A DNA stretch of 64,000 nucleotides from Sepioteuthis lessoniana. Lineage: Eukaryota > Mollusca > Cephalopoda > Myopsida > Loliginidae. The stretch is from contig OY757934.1 of NCBI GenBank assembly GCA_963585895.1, positions 36,477,356 to 36,541,355 of the forward strand, given 5' to 3'. Position 1 is the first letter of the stretch. Every line of letters begins with the position of its first letter. The translations under genes were made by a program, and so were the position numbers. Below, one piece after another: positions 54,626-64,000 of the stretch. The notes under the pieces were generated by a model. It saw only the letters and a list, made by a program, of their open reading frames with translations. It had not been told where the DNA came from and ran no database searches.

Positions 54626-54904
54626 TTGAAACTAAAACTCATAAAGACTTTAAATCAAAATGATTAAGCAAAAACTTAGAAATCTGTATTTTGAAAATCT
54701 AACTAATCTAAAATCTAATTCCTGAAATGGTATGTTTATAAAATTTCATATAAAAAAATCCATTAAATTATGACCATAAGAATAATGACTTAAGAAACTC
54801 AATCTATTTTCTTTAATTCAAAAATTTATTTATTATCAAATTAGTTCTTTTGTTCCTGAGGACTTCTGCTTGGTTAACTGCTTTTGTTTATATTGTATCC
54901 TTGT

Positions 54905-55160
54905 ACTGACCCATTGGCCTTGAGGTAGAGTGTTTGCCTATGGTCCGGAAACCTGGGGTTCAATCTCAGATTGAGTCATACCAAAGACTCAAAAAATGGT
55001 ACTTGATACCTGTTTGCTTAACACTCAGCATTATAGGTACATATCAAGGGTAAAGTAGAGCAATCCAGGGAAAGGAGGGGCACCCTCTCCTACACCTCAG
55101 TGTTGTAGCTATTGAAAAGAGAACTTTCAGGAAGCCTTTGACAATATTGTATTCTGCATT
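54905..55160 (+). mobile_element. SINE-D copy, decayed
   Basis: The head 'cccattggccttgaggtaga' and box B 'gggttcaatctcag' are followed by 'gtcataccaaagactcaaa', 'atggtacttgatacc' and 'cctacacctcagtgttgtag', colinear with 45890. It ends 'gcctttgacaatattg'. Confidence 0.88.
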
Positions 55161-55635
55161 GTAGATGAAAAAATAGGTACTTTTTCTATGTAATTGGTCA
55201 TATTACAATATTATATAGAAATGCTGCAAAGATTTAAAAAACAAACAAAACTCCTGTACACCCAACAAGGCCTTTACTAGATGATAACTCTGCGGTTAAG
55301 CATGGTTTTGAAACCAAAGCATCATAACCACTCATCTAGAGCACCACAGCATCTTACTTACACCAGACTTTATTGATTTTCTTTCCCATCAACAAATCAT
55401 ATATACATTTGATTTTACATATCACATGAAACTACAAGTAACAAACTTCCAGTGTTCATAATTATACATATATAACCTGAGTAAATCTAAGTATATAAAT
55501 AATATATAAATGAATATTTTGCAAATGTCCAAATACTTTCTCTTTATTGTATGCTTGTACATAAGTTTCGCGTATAGTTCAACTCAGCATTAATGGTAGC
55601 CAAGTCGGTACCTTATAAAACAAGTACCTAAGGGC

Positions 55636-56315
55636 AACTTTGATGCCTTGTTTTCTAGTTGTTCTTACTATGGCTTCTAAAGCATATGTCTAGTTGTTAT
55701 CATCACTCTTTAAACTGAGTCCCTAACCCTAAAATGTATTGTCCAGTTGGCTGGGGGCTGTAGAATACACCGACTGCATCTCTGCAGAGGGGTAAGACTC
55801 CCACAATGAGTGTCCTGGATATAATACTAAACAATCTTGAGTTTTGGGGAATGTGAAGTACCCCTTCATTGCCATTGCTCCCAGGTCCACTCTCTGGCCC
55901 AGAGTGGTAGCACCTGATAGGGTCCTATCAATAGGTCAAATAGAACTAATTGACATTTAAACTGTGTACTAATGCAAAATTGAATTGCTTGAAACAGAAC
56001 TGTTTGATCATTTAACTGTGTGTAAACAAATGCCTAATGTTTGATTGAATTGTTAGGTATACATAGCAATACTTGAAAACTTTTAACTGTGTGAAAACAA
56101 ATGGTTAATAGTAAATAGAATTATTTATATTAGATATAAATAAGTGAAACCATTTAACTGTCACAAAAAATGAGCTTAGGCTTGTTTAAAAACATTATTA
56201 ACAAAATGTGTTTACAAATCATATTTAATATTTATGAATAAAAAGGATTTGGCATTAGATAACCTAAAATGGTTGATATGCTATAAAACCAATCCAAACC
56301 AACTCAACATAGATG
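55636..56315 (+). mobile_element. SINE-C, sense, with ~100-bp shared 5' flank
   Basis: 55636-55736 ('gatgccttgttttctagttg', 'ctgagtccctaaccctaaaa') mirrors 53996-54112. The SINE starts 'gtccagttggctgggggctg' at 55740, passes through 'gcatctctgcagaggggtaa' and ends 'ggttgatatgctataaaacc' near 56290. Confidence 0.88.
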
Positions 56316-56434
56316 GTCACAGACTCTATTTATGGAAATGATTTTTGAAGCCCAGGGTTGCCTTTTGTCTTTCTCATTATGTTTGAATTTCAACTTTATA
56401 TAATTATTACTGATTGGAGAAGTTAGGACAAATT

Positions 56435-56630
56435 CATGTGCAACTTTCTCCTATGGAATCCTACATATGGACACACCAGCATTGGCTGACCAGCAATGAC
56501 TTCCATTCATGGATGCTGCCTAGAGGACAGGACATACCAAGAGTGATGACTGATAGAGACAGATAGTGGAAGAGAGTCAAGGGAATCTGTACGGTCAGAA
56601 CACCTTGACAATGATGATGATGATGATTGG
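56435..56630 (+). mobile_element. RTE LINE 3' end, sense
   Basis: It ends with (GAT)n at 56610-56627. Upstream are 'ctcctatggaatcctacat', 'gacacaccagcattggctga' and 'agagtgatgactgatagaga', corresponding to the C-terminal LLWTP...GRAKAGRPA...AMNDRE region of the intact copy, heavily mutated. Confidence 0.75.
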
Positions 56631-57123
56631 TAGACATCTTATTTTTTTCCCCAGTAATTCCCTTTCAAAGCATTTCTTAGAGAAATACTGATGATCTGAC
56701 TCTTAAAGCCAGAAGAAATTACATGATGGCACTTGATGCTTGTAAATGGCATGCTAATTCAGGTGGCTGCCTCAGGTGAGCTGTCAGTTTTATGAGTTCT
56801 TTAGATCCTCTTGCTTATATTTAATCCTAATACTGTCTTCTAAGAGTGATGGTATTAGATGTAAATAACAGCCTATATTAAATAGAGATGTCAAAACCAC
56901 TGAAAAATCATCCAACCAAGATCAGGGATGATGGAAAGGTGGGTCAAAGAAGTCAGGGAATCAGTTTTGGCTTTGATGACCTCTACAAGGAAGTTGGAAA
57001 AATCAGTAGTCAACTGTATTCCTATTACTTCTCACTTATGAACTTTTCTACTTTTTATATAAATCTTAGTTACAATTATTTTATTTCACATTTTATTCTT
57101 GGAAAAAATGAAATACAACATGC

Positions 57124-57375
57124 TGAAGCCCATTGACATAATGGTAAGAGTGTTCACCGATGGTTCAGGAGACTAGGGTTAGGTCCCAGGTTAAGTCATA
57201 CAAAAGACTCAAAAAATGGTACTTGATGCCTTCTTACTTAATACAGCCTTATAAGGTATGGATCAAGGGTAAGCAGAACAATCAAGAGAAAGGAGTAGTG
57301 TCCTCTCCAACACCTTGGTATAGTTGGTATTGAAAAGGGAGTCTTCGGGTAGCCTTTGACAATAGTCAGCCAACT
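57124..57375 (+). mobile_element. SINE-D copy, decayed
   Basis: 'gcccattgacataatggtaa' (box A region) and 'tagggttaggtcccaggtt' (box B region) are followed by the body phrases 'caaaagactcaaaaaatgg', 'gtacttgatgccttcttac' and 'gggagtcttcgggtagcc'. Same order as 45890. Confidence 0.85.
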
Positions 57376-58169
57376 TATATATATATATTGTAAATAAATA
57401 TATATTAGATTTATATATTTAATGCTATGGAAGTTTGTCTGCGACCCCTGGGTTTTATGAAGTTTTTACAAAACAACAATTATCTGGCAGATAACAAAAT
57501 GAAATGAACCGCACTATCCATAATATATTGCATTTCATTCACCACAAACCCATAAAGTGATTTAAATTAAAGTGAATTAAATAAAGGGTTTGATTTAAAA
57601 TTTTTTAAAAGTTACTGACTTCAGTAGACATCAGAAGAAGGCTGAAAGGTACACTGACTGAAATGTTGTGACAATAATAACCAAAATAGCAACACTTGCC
57701 CAAGCATATATGTGTATAATATTTCATTTTATCGTTTCTTTGAACTATAAGAAAACTTATACTTAGCTCATTATGACCCACATCAATATCAATGAATCTA
57801 ATCTATTCATATTCATACAGAGCAGTCAGAGCATGTGATTTTCAGCACTGATATGATCAATATGCTGTGTAATATTTTTGGTTGGAATTCCATGCATTTT
57901 CCGTCTATCATTTTGTCCATTCTTGTTGCAGTTGCTTTGAATTCAACTGGAATTTGGGGTTGGAGCACCAAGTCACTTCAGAATTCTATAAGATTTGTAT
58001 TTAATGGATTAATTCCTTGCGGTTTATTTTATATTGCTTTAATTCCTGCTTGAAATGTTGCTCACTCTTTTTTTTTTTTTTTTTGTTATTTTGGCTTTTT
58101 TCCTTTTGAGAACTTGATTTATTCTAAGTTCAATTTTGAGAATTTTTTATTACATTGGGGGATTTTCAG
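57376..58169. other. Anonymous DNA with an unrecognised 72-codon frame
   Basis: The frame at 57835-58053 encodes a hydrophobic stretch (HFPSIILSILVAVAL, then FNGLIPCGLFYIALIPA) that could span membrane. It has no family motif I know and no supporting exon structure beyond a 'ttttcag' just upstream of its start. It is left as unassigned. Confidence 0.25.
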
Positions 58170-58204
58170 TACATACATACATACATACATACATTCACTC
58201 ACAC

Positions 58205-58262
<58 letters not shown>
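58170..58262. repeat. (CATA)n and (TA)n microsatellite
   Basis: 'acatacatacatacatac' at 58172-58192 is followed by ~55 bp of TA from 58208. Confidence 0.95.
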
Positions 58263-58264
<2 letters not shown>

Positions 58265-58809
58265 GTTCTGAAGTGTATATATGTGTGTTTGAGTATGTGA
58301 TGGAATTTTCTTTGTGACTATGTCTTCAGTACAGAAAATTCCCAATACATTTTCTTCAAATATTTCATCAGAAATATTGGAATAATTCATTAAAAACTAG
58401 CAGGAATTCATAGCATTACCTGGGATAAAAGACTACTGATGTAACTGTGGTAGAATCGTCATATGCATACAACCTGGTTTTTCCTCATTAGGATCTAGTA
58501 AAAGGTGTCTTATTCTCTTTTGACAACCAAATTGTTGCTTTTTCTTTTAATAATATCATTAATATAAATAAATTCATTATTAGTTTGTAAGTAGTGAAAA
58601 AATTTGTGATTTAAAAAAGTACTTTATGAAAATCTAAGAAATCAAAAATTTAATTTCTGGTATGTTTAAGTTAAAAAAATAATCTAAATTACAAGAATTG
58701 TTTTGTACAATAATGGATTTATTTATCTATCAATCTTTATCAATGTATGGTTTTAGTAATTTTTTTTATAATCCCAGACATTTTTTATCAATTACATTAT
58801 AATTTCTTC

Positions 58810-59125
58810 TTTTCCTTTTTTTTTTTTTTTTGTTTCTGTCTCTCTTTCCCATATTACATTATTTGCCTTCTCTTCCCTCTTTCTTGTCTTTGCCTTCTCC
58901 TCTCTTATTTCACTTTACCTTCTTCCTTTCACTTTATTTTGCCTTCTTCTCCCTCTTATTTCCTTTTGCCTTATCCTCCCTCTTACATCCCTTAACTCTC
59001 TCCTCTCTCATATTTCCCTTTAGTTTCTACTCCCTCTAATTTCCATTTGTTTTCACCTCTCTCTTATTTCTTTGGAGTCTCCATCCTCTTATTTCCTTAT
59101 CATCCTTAATCTTCTCTTCTTTCTT
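58810..59125. repeat. Pyrimidine-rich tract (CTT/CCT-rich)
   Basis: The plus strand is mostly T and C, with loose ~25-30 bp repetition of 'ttcctttcactttattttgc' and 'cttctccctcttatttcc' phrases. It ends at the SINE-B head. The open frames across it are low-complexity. Confidence 0.8.
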
Positions 59126-59130
59126 CTTGG

Positions 59131-59370
59131 AGGTATTTGGTGTGTCAGTTATTGTTTTGGGAAATGGACTCAGTGAGCCAAGTTCAAATTCTGGGGAAGA
59201 TTGTTTGCTTTTCACTTTCTTGATAACACCCTGGGGAAAGGCATAGATCTCTTTCTTCCTCACCATCAGCTATTTGGAAATAGTAGAAACACTTAGTTCT
59301 TTTGCCTTGGTAAGGCAACTAATTTAAAGAGATAGAAAAACTCTGATGTCAAAACCAGTGGGTGTGTGGT
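59131..59370 (+). mobile_element. SINE-B, sense, decayed
   Basis: The head 'ttggtgtgtcagttattg' and box B region 'caagttcaaattctggg' are followed by 'ccctggggaaaggcatagat', 'gccttggtaaggcaactaat' and 'gagatagaaaaactctgatg'. Confidence 0.75.
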
Positions 59371-59674
59371 TATAAATTACACCCTATAAAAGCCTTCTAT
59401 GAAAACAAAGTACCCTCACAGACATGGTGAGGTTGCAGCCCTATGCTCCTCAAAGAATGCAAGACAAAAAAAGGTTTTCTATAAGTTTTACCTGGTTCTT
59501 TTTCCTTTCGTTCTCTAATTCCATTACTCTTTTTATTTGTCTGTCCAAATTAAATTTTTTCAATGTCTTTGTTTATTACTTTTTTGATTTTTTCTTGACT
59601 GTAACTCCCCCGCACACACACAAAGAGCGTAAATGTGAGTATATACCAAAAAATTCATTTGCTTACACTGAGAT

Positions 59675-59835
59675 GATGATATGTCAGGAGTAAGATATCT
59701 GACTGACATAAAATCAGCAGGATTCCGATTCCAGCTTGAACATCTTGCATGTCTTGTCACAATGAAGAGTTGTGATACAACAAAACAGTCTGTCTATGGA
59801 TGACAATATATATATATATATATATATATATAGTG
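59675..59835 (+). repeat. tRNA-like head, 'gatacaacaaaacagtctg' motif and (TA)n
   Basis: 'atgtcaggagtaagatatct' and 'caggattccgattccagc' look like box A and box B of a SINE. 59767-59815 ('gatacaacaaaacagtctg', 'tctatggatgacaatata') repeats the motif at 14961 and again leads into (TA)n. Confidence 0.6.
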
Positions 59836-60377
59836 CAATTAGAAGGAAACTTAAAGCTGGTTAAGATGTCAGCATAAATTTATTTTGCTGGAGAATATTA
59901 TTATTCTCTCGGTCACGTCAGATGACTTTTTACATGTTAGACTTGAGGTTGCGGAACAGCAAATGTGGACTTACAGTTCACATGTGTGCGAGAAAAAATA
60001 AAAATAAATAAACAAAAATGATTAAAATTAAAATTCTCAGGCAAGGGCAAATGGGGTCAAAACAATAGGTTTTGAAACATTAAGAAACACTCATAGATTT
60101 ATATGGTATTCCTCATATTTTCTATACAAGAATAATCCACATCCACTGTCTTTAGACACTGACTGGATATTACTTGTTAATTAAGATAAATAAGGTCCAG
60201 GCAAGAATAGGATAAATATATATTTTATTTTAGAGTTGACACGTGCGACTTGTCTCGAAGAGATCCCTCTAAAAAGTGGTCAACCCTCCTTTTCCTCCTT
60301 CCTCTCCTCACAGCTCCCTCTTTCTCCAGGGGGAGATAATTGCTCGTCCCATAAGCCAAGATAGGATGTTAACATTA

Positions 60378-60408
<31 letters not shown>

Positions 60409-60537
60409 TCCTGGTCCCTCTTATTTTATTTTCATACATGTAGTTTTTCTACTACTCACTATTTAGAAAGAAAGTCTCTTCCTTTTGCCACACATAAGTC
60501 ATCCAGCTAACAGTTTTGAATCCAGATGCTTAAAATC
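59836..60537. other. Anonymous DNA with (TA)n at 60380-60408
   Basis: No coding or mobile family was recognised. The stretch 60235-60360 is less AT-rich ('cgtgcgacttgtctcgaag', 'ctccagggggagataattg') and might be part of an unidentified repeat. Confidence 0.4.
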
Positions 60538-60554
60538 AATTAACTTCTTTTATT

Positions 60555-60849
60555 CATATTTACCCAACCCCTCTGCTCGGGCAGGATATGACACAAGGTC
60601 AATTTTTAAGCGGAGTTTAACAGGTTTCATTTCAGAGTTTTCCTTCTCCTAGACTAGTTGCCTCACCAAGGCTGAAGAGCACAGTCTGCCCTACTATTTA
60701 CCCATAGCTGGAGGGAGAATTATTGGATTCATACCTTTCCCAAGGGTATTAGTACTATGTGAAAATGCAATCGGTCTTGTCCAGGATTTGAACTCGTGTT
60801 GTTGTGTCCATTTCCTACGATGATAACCATTATATCACGGGCACCTCCT
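60555..60849 (-). mobile_element. SINE-B, antisense, near full length, 17-bp target duplication
   Basis: The perfect direct repeat aattaacttcttttatt at 60538-60554 and 60850-60866 defines the ends. Minus-strand order: head at 60849 (box A 'tgatataatggttatc', box B 'gagttcaaatcctg'), 'cccttgggaaaggtatgaat', 'gccttggtgaggcaac', 'aaaaattgaccttgtgtc', 'ggttgggtaaata'. It is the reference copy for SINE-B in this report. Confidence 0.95.
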
Positions 60850-60866
60850 AATTAACTTCTTTTATT

Positions 60867-61559
60867 GTCTTATCATTTCAGCCTATACTTTTATGGGCAT
60901 TCTAAAATGAATAGGAAAGTTGCTGGCTCATTAATTCTAAATATTGTATCTAATTTTTTTTTTTTCGTGATTCATACTATTTTGTATTAGTTTGTTCAAA
61001 GTGGGATACCCCTTTTAGCACTAAACAACTACAGTTGGGACTTACCTGTAAGCAAACATTTTATCAAACTAAAACTACTTTACTTTGCAAAATATATTTC
61101 ACAGGAATAAAATCTTATAAAAGAAGCACATAGACATAAATCTATCATAATAATATTTTGAAAATATGAAAAATTAGTCACTCTAAATGTCCTCAAATCA
61201 TCCTGGTAGAAAAAATTCAAATTAATGAAAATGGAAAAAAATTTAATTCCTAAGTTTTGTAAATCTAATTTCATTTTTTATTTCTGAATTTGAATTGGCT
61301 GTCATCAAATATGTCAAATGATTGATTTATTGTTGGTTTAGTATTAGAATTAAGGTAAATTTCTCTCTTTCTCTCTCTCTCTCTCCCTCCCTCTTTCCAT
61401 CTCTTTCCTCCTCCCCCTTCTCCCCCTTTCTCTCTTTGTAAAAATTTAGACTTTTTCTTTCTAGTAAAACAGAATTGTTTTGGCTTCAATTTTCCCCACA
61501 ACTGTTTGATCTAAGAAGAGGGTAGTTCCCTATTTGTAGAAGACTCAAACACCGAAGTG
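60867..61559. other. Anonymous DNA with CT-rich tract at 61363-61440
   Basis: A (CT)n/(CTTT)n run lies at 61363-61440. No element or exon was recognised. Confidence 0.5.
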
Positions 61560-61790
61560 CAAAGGATATGATTGTAGGAAATGGAATTGGTATTACTCAC
61601 TACTATCGTTGGGAAAGGTATGAATCGATCAGTTCTCTTTTTAGCTTGGTGTAAAAAGTAGGACGGAAATCTCAAGCTTTGGTAAGACAACCAATCTTGG
61701 AGAAGGAAGAACTTGTCTTCAAACAAGCAGCATTTCTCTTAACAAACTGACCTTGTGTCTCACCCTGCTCATGGTTGGGTAAATACATGC
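61560..61790 (+). mobile_element. SINE-B, sense, old
   Basis: 'gttgggaaaggtatgaatcg', 'gctttggtaagacaaccaat', 'ggagaaggaagaacttg' and 'actgaccttgtgtctcaccc' are in family order, ending 'ggttgggtaaatac'. The head is barely visible. Confidence 0.75.
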
Positions 61791-62314
61791 ATCCATGGAA
61801 GCTTAAAGATTTGTTTAAAATTGACAGGAATGAAACCAAATATAAAAGGAAAGGCATGTTGTTATTTACTAAACATGGCTTAATTTGACACAGGTCTTAG
61901 ATTGCTTACAGACCTTACTTAATGGTCATCCATCTAAGTACTGAATGTGTTCAGCACTGCTTAAATTTGGGAGTGAGATAGAGGAATAATTCTTTTAAAC
62001 TGGAAGATAAAGTTAAGACTAAGTTTCAGTCATTAGCTTCACTCATTTCACAGGACAATTTAATCCTCAAAATTTTTAACTTGATAGAATTCACCCAACA
62101 GTATTATTTCTTTAGTCTTTCCTTCCCACCAACTACTCAGAATATAGAGACTTATGGCAAAATTATATATATATACATATCTTAAGCTTATAAAACAAAT
62201 GAAAAAAAAGCAATTTATCTTGAAAAAACAAAGTCTATTGATGTCTATAAGGGATGAGGCATGACATATTTTATTTTGTCATCTAATTATTTTTTCATTT
62301 TGTTTTATCTTTTA
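61791..62314. other. Anonymous AT-rich DNA
   Basis: No recognisable element was seen. Confidence 0.5.
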
Positions 62315-62556
62315 GTATCCATGTCAAACAGTTCTATTTGACCAATAGATGGGACCCTACCAAGTACTACCACTCTGGACCAGAGTGGACCAGGGAGCAA
62401 TGGCATTGAAGGGGTACTCTGTATTACCCAAAGCTCCTCTAGCATTACTGAAGCCTTACTATCATATTGTGTCATATCCAGGACAATCATTGGGGAAGTC
62501 TTACTCCTCTGTAGGGATGCAGTCAGTGTATTCTGCAACCTCAGCCAATTGAGCCA
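62315..62556 (-). mobile_element. SINE-C, antisense, adjoining LINE-A
   Basis: Minus strand from 62556: 'ctcaattggctgaggttgca', 'gaatacactgactgcatcc', 'gacttccccaatgattgtcc', 'ggtccactctggtccagag'. Its 5' end abuts LINE-A coding exactly at the point where the LINE stops, so it inserted there. The other side of the LINE is not recognisable beyond 62315. Confidence 0.82.
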
Positions 62557-64000
62557 GCATTGTCTTGTTCTGCTATTTGAAGAGATTCAGTTTCTCTCTT
62601 AAGGTTTCCCTTTCTTAGCCAAGTCAAATTCTTTTCATTTGAGATTTCATTTGTTTGTCACTTAAAATATCCAAACAGCTGTTTTTCTTTCCATTTTGGT
62701 TTTCAACTTATTGTTTTTCTGTTAATTCTTGTGTTGTTTGTGTTGTTTCTGGTTGCTGTAGTTTGTCTTTGTTTGCTCTTTGAGTTGTTATAACTTCAAT
62801 GCTGTGAGTCCTCTTTCTTCTTCTGTCTATGTTATCTCAGGGATGTAAGGCTTAATGCCTCATCATTAGTTTTTTTGTTCTTGGGTCCATTGGTTTAAAT
62901 TCTTCCCTCGTCCACTTCAAGAATGGTCCCTGAGTATCTTACAAGGGTGACAGCCCAAGTGTTGATCTCTTTGATGACTGTGTAGTTTGGTTTCAAATAA
63001 TTTCCTTGTTTCCATAAGATGAACTTTTAACACTTTTTCTTTTATCTCTACTTGTTTGATGGTGTCTGCTTCCAATATTCCCAATTACTTGTAAGTTTCC
63101 TTTTCTCCAAGTGTTCTGATTTTTTTTTATTTGGCTGTTCTATTCCCTCTGTCATTTGTTGTTTTCCTCTTCTCATTATTAGCATTGCACATTTTTCTAT
63201 GCCAAATTCCACCCCTATATCTTCACTGTATATTCTCATAAAAGGTTTCCAATTCTTTTTCATTTTTGGCCAACAACTTCATGTCATACATCTAAATTAG
63301 GTGATTGATTTTCTCTTGTGATTTAGTAAGTTTGTAGCCACCTGTGAATTTCCTAAGTATGTGATTGAGTGGCATCATTGCTATGATATATAGTAATGCT
63401 AATAATGCATCTCCCTGGAATATACCTCGCTGGACTTTCCCCTCAACCAAACTTTTTCCTTTTGCTGTCCATTCCACTCTCCAATTTTACATGGTTTCCT
63501 TGATAAACTTTATGACTTTGTTGGATATCTTGTATATTTTGAGACAGGCTGTTATCCTGCTTTACAGAACCATACAGTATGCCTTTTTGTAGTCAATCCA
63601 CGCCATAGTAATATTTTTGTCTTGTTTTGATCTCTTTGAGAATTGTAGATCTCCTGTTCCTCTTATTCCCTTGTGGTATACTTTTGTTCTTTGGAGAACA
63701 GTCCATGGTTTATTAGCGAGTTGTAAATCATCTTCCTGAATTGGACCATTAGTATTTTCCACATCATCGGTAGGCATGTTATGGGTCTATTGTTGTAGGG
63801 GGCAGTTCCTTTTAGGGGTCTTTATGGATTTGAGTGGTCTTTCTTTTGTTCATTGATTCAAGTATTTGTTTCTTCTAAGCATCTATTCATTTCAATAGCC
63901 AGTCTGTCATGGCAGGAAGTGAGTTTTTTAAACCAGAATCCATGTACACCATCATGGCCAGACATTTTCCAAATTGGTACTTTTTTGTGTGTTGTTCAGC
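62557..64000 (-). pseudogene. LINE-A copy 8, RT region, antisense, runs off the right edge
   Basis: Minus strand, from the edge: GHDGVHGFWFKKLTSCHDRL, RPLKGTAPYNNRPITCLPMM, WKILMVQFRKM, KQDKNITMAWIDYKKAYCMV, EGKVQRGIFQGDALLALLYI, HILRKFTGGYKLTKSQEKIN, a lost YMDD (YDMK), KIRTLGEKETYK then LGILEADTIKQVE, and 'aagggaaaccttaagagaga' (KGNLKRETESL) near 62610. It has several stops and frame changes. The endonuclease half is absent, cut at the SINE-C. Confidence 0.87.

Noticed and set aside
57835-58053. Hydrophobic 72-codon frame as a membrane-protein exon
   Set aside because: No family resemblance could be confirmed and no flanking exons were seen. It is kept only as a note.

Overview
This is eukaryotic, AT-rich, non-genic DNA made almost entirely of transposable elements, their decayed remains, and simple repeats. 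I found no host exon I can defend, no rRNA gene and no functional tRNA gene. The repeat mix (several tRNA-headed SINE families, RTE LINEs with TGA-repeat tails, LINEs with a restriction-like endonuclease and TAA tails, mariner/Tc1/maT transposons, long TA microsatellites) suggests a mollusc, most likely a coleoid cephalopod such as an octopus. That is an inference from remembered family resemblance, not a proven assignment. One 200-base assembly gap lies at 54331-54530.

Layout. 1-5 kb: SINE remains, a nearly complete Tc1-type transposon with nested terminal repeats (1572-3161), an old mariner, and a SINE-B with target duplications. 5-12.5 kb: anonymous AT-rich DNA, a CpG-rich block, a maT (DD37D) transposon split by a SINE-A, a 140-bp tandem duplication, SINE-in-SINE nesting and two minisatellites. 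12.9-16.6 kb: a SINE-C nested in a SINE-B, a 257-bp palindrome and a purine tract. 17.8-21.8 kb: head-to-tail pieces of one LINE family (here LINE-A, R2/R4/Dong-like) joined at TAA repeats. 22-31 kb: SINEs, RTE 3' ends, a mariner, and a promoter-like X-box/TATA cluster. 31.2-43.5 kb: four LINE-A copies or parts plus a second, older family; one copy carries an RTE insertion whose junction was copied again 1.6 kb downstream. 44-46.6 kb: nested RTE and SINE copies. 49.3-52.7 kb: a 53-bp satellite array split by a SINE that is itself split by the best-preserved LINE in the window, an RTE with a nearly open reverse-transcriptase frame. 53.6-64 kb: SINE-C, SINE-D and SINE-B copies, microsatellites and an antisense LINE-A running off the right edge.

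Nothing here works as a gene system for the host. The content is best read as a layered insertion record. The youngest events with clear target-site duplications are SINE-D at 45890, SINE-A at 7561 and 11135, SINE-B at 60555 and 4663, and the RTE copies. The older ones are LINE-A, the second RLE family and the mariners. The SINE names A-D are labels used only in this report.
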